A stretch of 6,871 nt of DNA, from contig CACYCD010000067.1 of assembly GCA_902772755.1 (NCBI GenBank), positions 1 to 6,871 of the forward strand, in the 5' to 3' direction. Under the pieces are notes generated by a model. That model was given only the letters and a program-made list of their open reading frames with translations, did no database searches and was not told where the DNA came from. The translations under genes were made by a program, and so were the position numbers. Below, piece by piece: positions 5,459 to 6,871 of this stretch. Each line of letters begins with the position of its first letter. The first letter of the stretch is position 1. Source of the DNA: an uncultured Ruminococcus sp. GTDB taxonomy: Bacteria > Bacillota > Clostridia > Oscillospirales > Acutalibacteraceae.

Positions 5459-5980
5459 TCATTCATCAGACAGATCCAATTTTGCAAAATGATCCTGCAG
5501 TGACTTATTGATTTTTTCGATGTTGAATTTTTTCTGATTCACATAACCGGATTTCACCTTGTTGAACTGTTCTTCATCAACATCCATATACGGTGTGTAT
5601 ATCTCCGCTGCCTTCGCATCGGGATCGATGAGAACATACATATAAGCTATTTCGGGCTTACCCTTCTTGTTATTCAGGCTGTACTTGATATATACAGTAC
5701 CCAAATGCTCGGAATAGCCTGCAATATCCTTGATGACGAAGGACTTGACATCATTCCACGTCCACTGGTCAACCTCCTCGGCAACTGTGTAGACAAGGTT
5801 TTTCTCCAGCTTGTCCAGCCCGTCAACATTGATCGGTACTGTAGCCGCCTCGGTCGTGGGTACGGTAAAAACGTATGATGTGGTATCCTCTTCCGTAGTT
5901 TGTTCGTCATCGCAGCCCACTGCAAAGAGACACATTGACACTGATACTGTACACAACAAAAGGCACAATGCTTTTTTCAT
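5459..5980 (-). CDS. Uncharacterised lipoprotein with Thr-rich linker
   Basis: I do not recognise the family of this 173-aa protein. Residues 1-23 are a lipoprotein signal (MKK, a hydrophobic stretch, lipobox FAVGC) with C23 as the lipidated cysteine. Residues 24-49 are an acidic, threonine-rich tether (TTEEDTTSYVFTVPTTEAATVP). The rest is a soluble alpha/beta-looking domain of about 120 aa, with alternating strands at LGTVYIKYSLNNKKGKPEIAYMYVLID (93-119) and a Lys-rich C-terminus. It should sit on the outer face of the membrane. The ATG at 5980 is preceded by AAGGAG (5996-5991), which lies inside the last codons of the decarboxylase gene. The gap between the two genes is 5 nt, so they are co-transcribed and probably translationally coupled. 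No terminator follows the stop; the scfA promoter begins there instead. A functional tie to the decarboxylase cannot be read from sequence. Confidence 0.85.
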   Translation of the reverse strand: MKKALCLLLCTVSVSMCLFAVGCDDEQTTEEDTTSYVFTVPTTEAATVPINVDGLDKLEKNLVYTVAEEVDQWTWNDVKSFVIKDIAGYSEHLGTVYIKYSLNNKKGKPEIAYMYVLIDPDAKAAEIYTPYMDVDEEQFNKVKSGYVNQKKFNIEKINKSLQDHFAKLDLSDE

Positions 5981-5985
5981 TGGTT

Positions 5986-6871
5986 CTATTCTCCTTCAAC
6001 TATTTTCAAGCTACCGATGGCAGACGAATGTATCTTCACATTGTTTGCCGTCATAAGCCTGATAATATTTACGATTTCACTGCTTATCAGTTCACCGGGG
6101 ACTAAGAGCGGACTTCCCGGAGGATAGGCACACACATACTCTGCGGATATCCTGCCCCCCGCCTCCTGCAAAGGCACCAAGGTGCTTCTCATAGCCTCCG
6201 CACGGCAGACGGACATTATGTACTGCGGTATAGGGAAGGACGAAAGCACTTCCTTTTTTTGGGGAAGCAGTTCACGGTCAAGCTCTTCCAATGCCTGTAT
6301 CAGACGCTCAAAGCCCTCATCTGTGTCATAAACAGAGGTCATCGCTATAACGTGGTTCAGGGAGGACATCTCGGTCTCCAGCTTATACTTCTCTCTGAGA
6401 ATTTTTTGCAGCTGTGTTCCGCTGATATTCGCCCTGTCGGTCATTATCACAAGCTTGCCCCTGTCGAATGCAAAGACATCTTCTCCGCAAAAGAGATACA
6501 GATTTCTAAGCCTTGAAGCTCTTTGATAAAACCGCTCCAATCTCCTGCCGTACTCAAAAAACAGCCGTTCTCCGTCCTTTTCAAGCACATCAAAGCAGGT
6601 GTCCACCGAGCTTGTCAGCACATAGCTTGGCGATGAGGTCTGAAATATTTGCAGGTGTTCCCTGACGGCTTCGGGAGATACCCTGTCCGTGCAGATATGC
6701 AGAAGTGCCGTACCCGTCAGTGCGGGCAGGGTCTTATGCACACTTTGTATCACTATATCTGCACCGCAGTCCACTGCCGACTGAGGAAATTCCCTGCCGA
6801 ATTTCAGATGACTGCCGTGGGCTTCATCTACGATCAGAACGGCATCGTTTTCGTGGCATATTTCGGCGATC
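5986..6871 (-). CDS. PLP-dependent Orn/Lys/Arg decarboxylase family protein, C-terminal 294 aa (cut by window edge)
   Basis: This is a cytoplasmic fold-type I PLP enzyme of the group that includes Bacillus SpeA (arginine decarboxylase) and Gram-positive lysine or ornithine decarboxylases, which make polyamine precursors. The active-site core is in view. VDEAHGSHLKF, with the PLP-ring aspartate at 6828-6826, precedes QSVHKTLPALTGTALL, whose lysine (6735-6733) forms the Schiff base. SSPSYVLTSSVD, which usually lines the dimer active site, follows. The C-terminal domain is recognisable at AYPPGSPLLVPGE. Full-length Gram-positive members are about 480-490 aa, so roughly the first 190 aa lies outside the window. 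The reading frame continues open to the edge, so the internal GTG at 6774 is not the start. Substrate specificity cannot be assigned, and some relatives in Clostridia are of unknown activity. The stop overlaps the region of the lipoprotein's ribosome binding site. Confidence 0.92.
   Translation of the reverse strand, partial: IAEICHENDAVLIVDEAHGSHLKFGREFPQSAVDCGADIVIQSVHKTLPALTGTALLHICTDRVSPEAVREHLQIFQTSSPSYVLTSSVDTCFDVLEKDGERLFFEYGRRLERFYQRASRLRNLYLFCGEDVFAFDRGKLVIMTDRANISGTQLQKILREKYKLETEMSSLNHVIAMTSVYDTDEGFERLIQALEELDRELLPQKKEVLSSFPIPQYIMSVCRAEAMRSTLVPLQEAGGRISAEYVCAYPPGSPLLVPGELISSEIVNIIRLMTANNVKIHSSAIGSLKIVEGE

Noticed and set aside
5811..6056. Plus-strand 81-aa open frame and the minus-strand 83-aa frame at 5674-5925
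   Set aside because: Both overlap the lipoprotein gene in other frames. That gene has a clear signal peptide, lipobox and ribosome binding site, and the alternatives have none.
6772..6774. GTG as the start of the PLP decarboxylase
   Set aside because: The frame stays open to the window edge, and the codons upstream encode the conserved VDEAHGSHLKF motif, so the GTG is an internal valine.

Overview
The window looks like chromosomal DNA of a low-to-mid GC Gram-positive anaerobe of the class Clostridia, probably Oscillospiraceae (Ruminococcus-like). The evidence is the strong GGAGG-type ribosome binding sites, sigma-A-type promoters, Gram-positive lipoproteins, a Gram-positive-type PLP decarboxylase of the Orn/Lys/Arg family and, most tellingly, a SCIFF peptide with its radical SAM maturase, a pair nearly confined to and near-universal in Clostridia. 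The genus is an inference. No mobile element, rRNA, tRNA or CRISPR array was seen.

Layout. (1) Positions 1-581, minus strand: the first 193 codons of ilvD (dihydroxy-acid dehydratase), cut by the window edge. (2) Positions 582-770: a divergent control region with one good promoter in each direction and an AT-rich palindrome between them. (3) Positions 771-3579, plus strand: a compact four-gene operon with gaps of 4, 1 and 14 nt. It encodes an amino-acid-binding lipoprotein, a permease, a small NimA/PNPOx-like flavin-binding protein and the ATPase. It ends at an intrinsic terminator. (4) Positions 3580-3808: an AT-rich intergenic stretch with a second perfect hairpin and a short tandem repeat. 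(5) Positions 3809-5392, minus strand: scfA (a 51-aa, six-cysteine precursor, too short for many gene callers) and scfB (456-aa radical SAM/SPASM maturase). A consensus promoter precedes the pair and an intrinsic terminator lies between the two genes. (6) Positions 5459-6871, minus strand: the C-terminal 294 aa of a PLP-dependent Orn/Lys/Arg-type decarboxylase, followed 5 nt later by an unrecognised 173-aa lipoprotein.

How the genes work together. The transporter operon encodes everything for a polar amino acid importer: a lipid-anchored receptor, a permease that would act as a homodimer, and the ATPase. An extra flavin-type protein sits inside it. ilvD, pointing away from the same control region, belongs to branched-chain amino acid synthesis, so shared nutritional control is plausible but unproven. 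The scf pair is a ranthipeptide (radical non-alpha thioether peptide) system. The terminator between peptide and maturase genes should give much more peptide mRNA than enzyme mRNA. The most interesting point is that the precursor has glycine at the position (37) where, as I recall, the characterised relative CteA uses a threonine as thioether acceptor.
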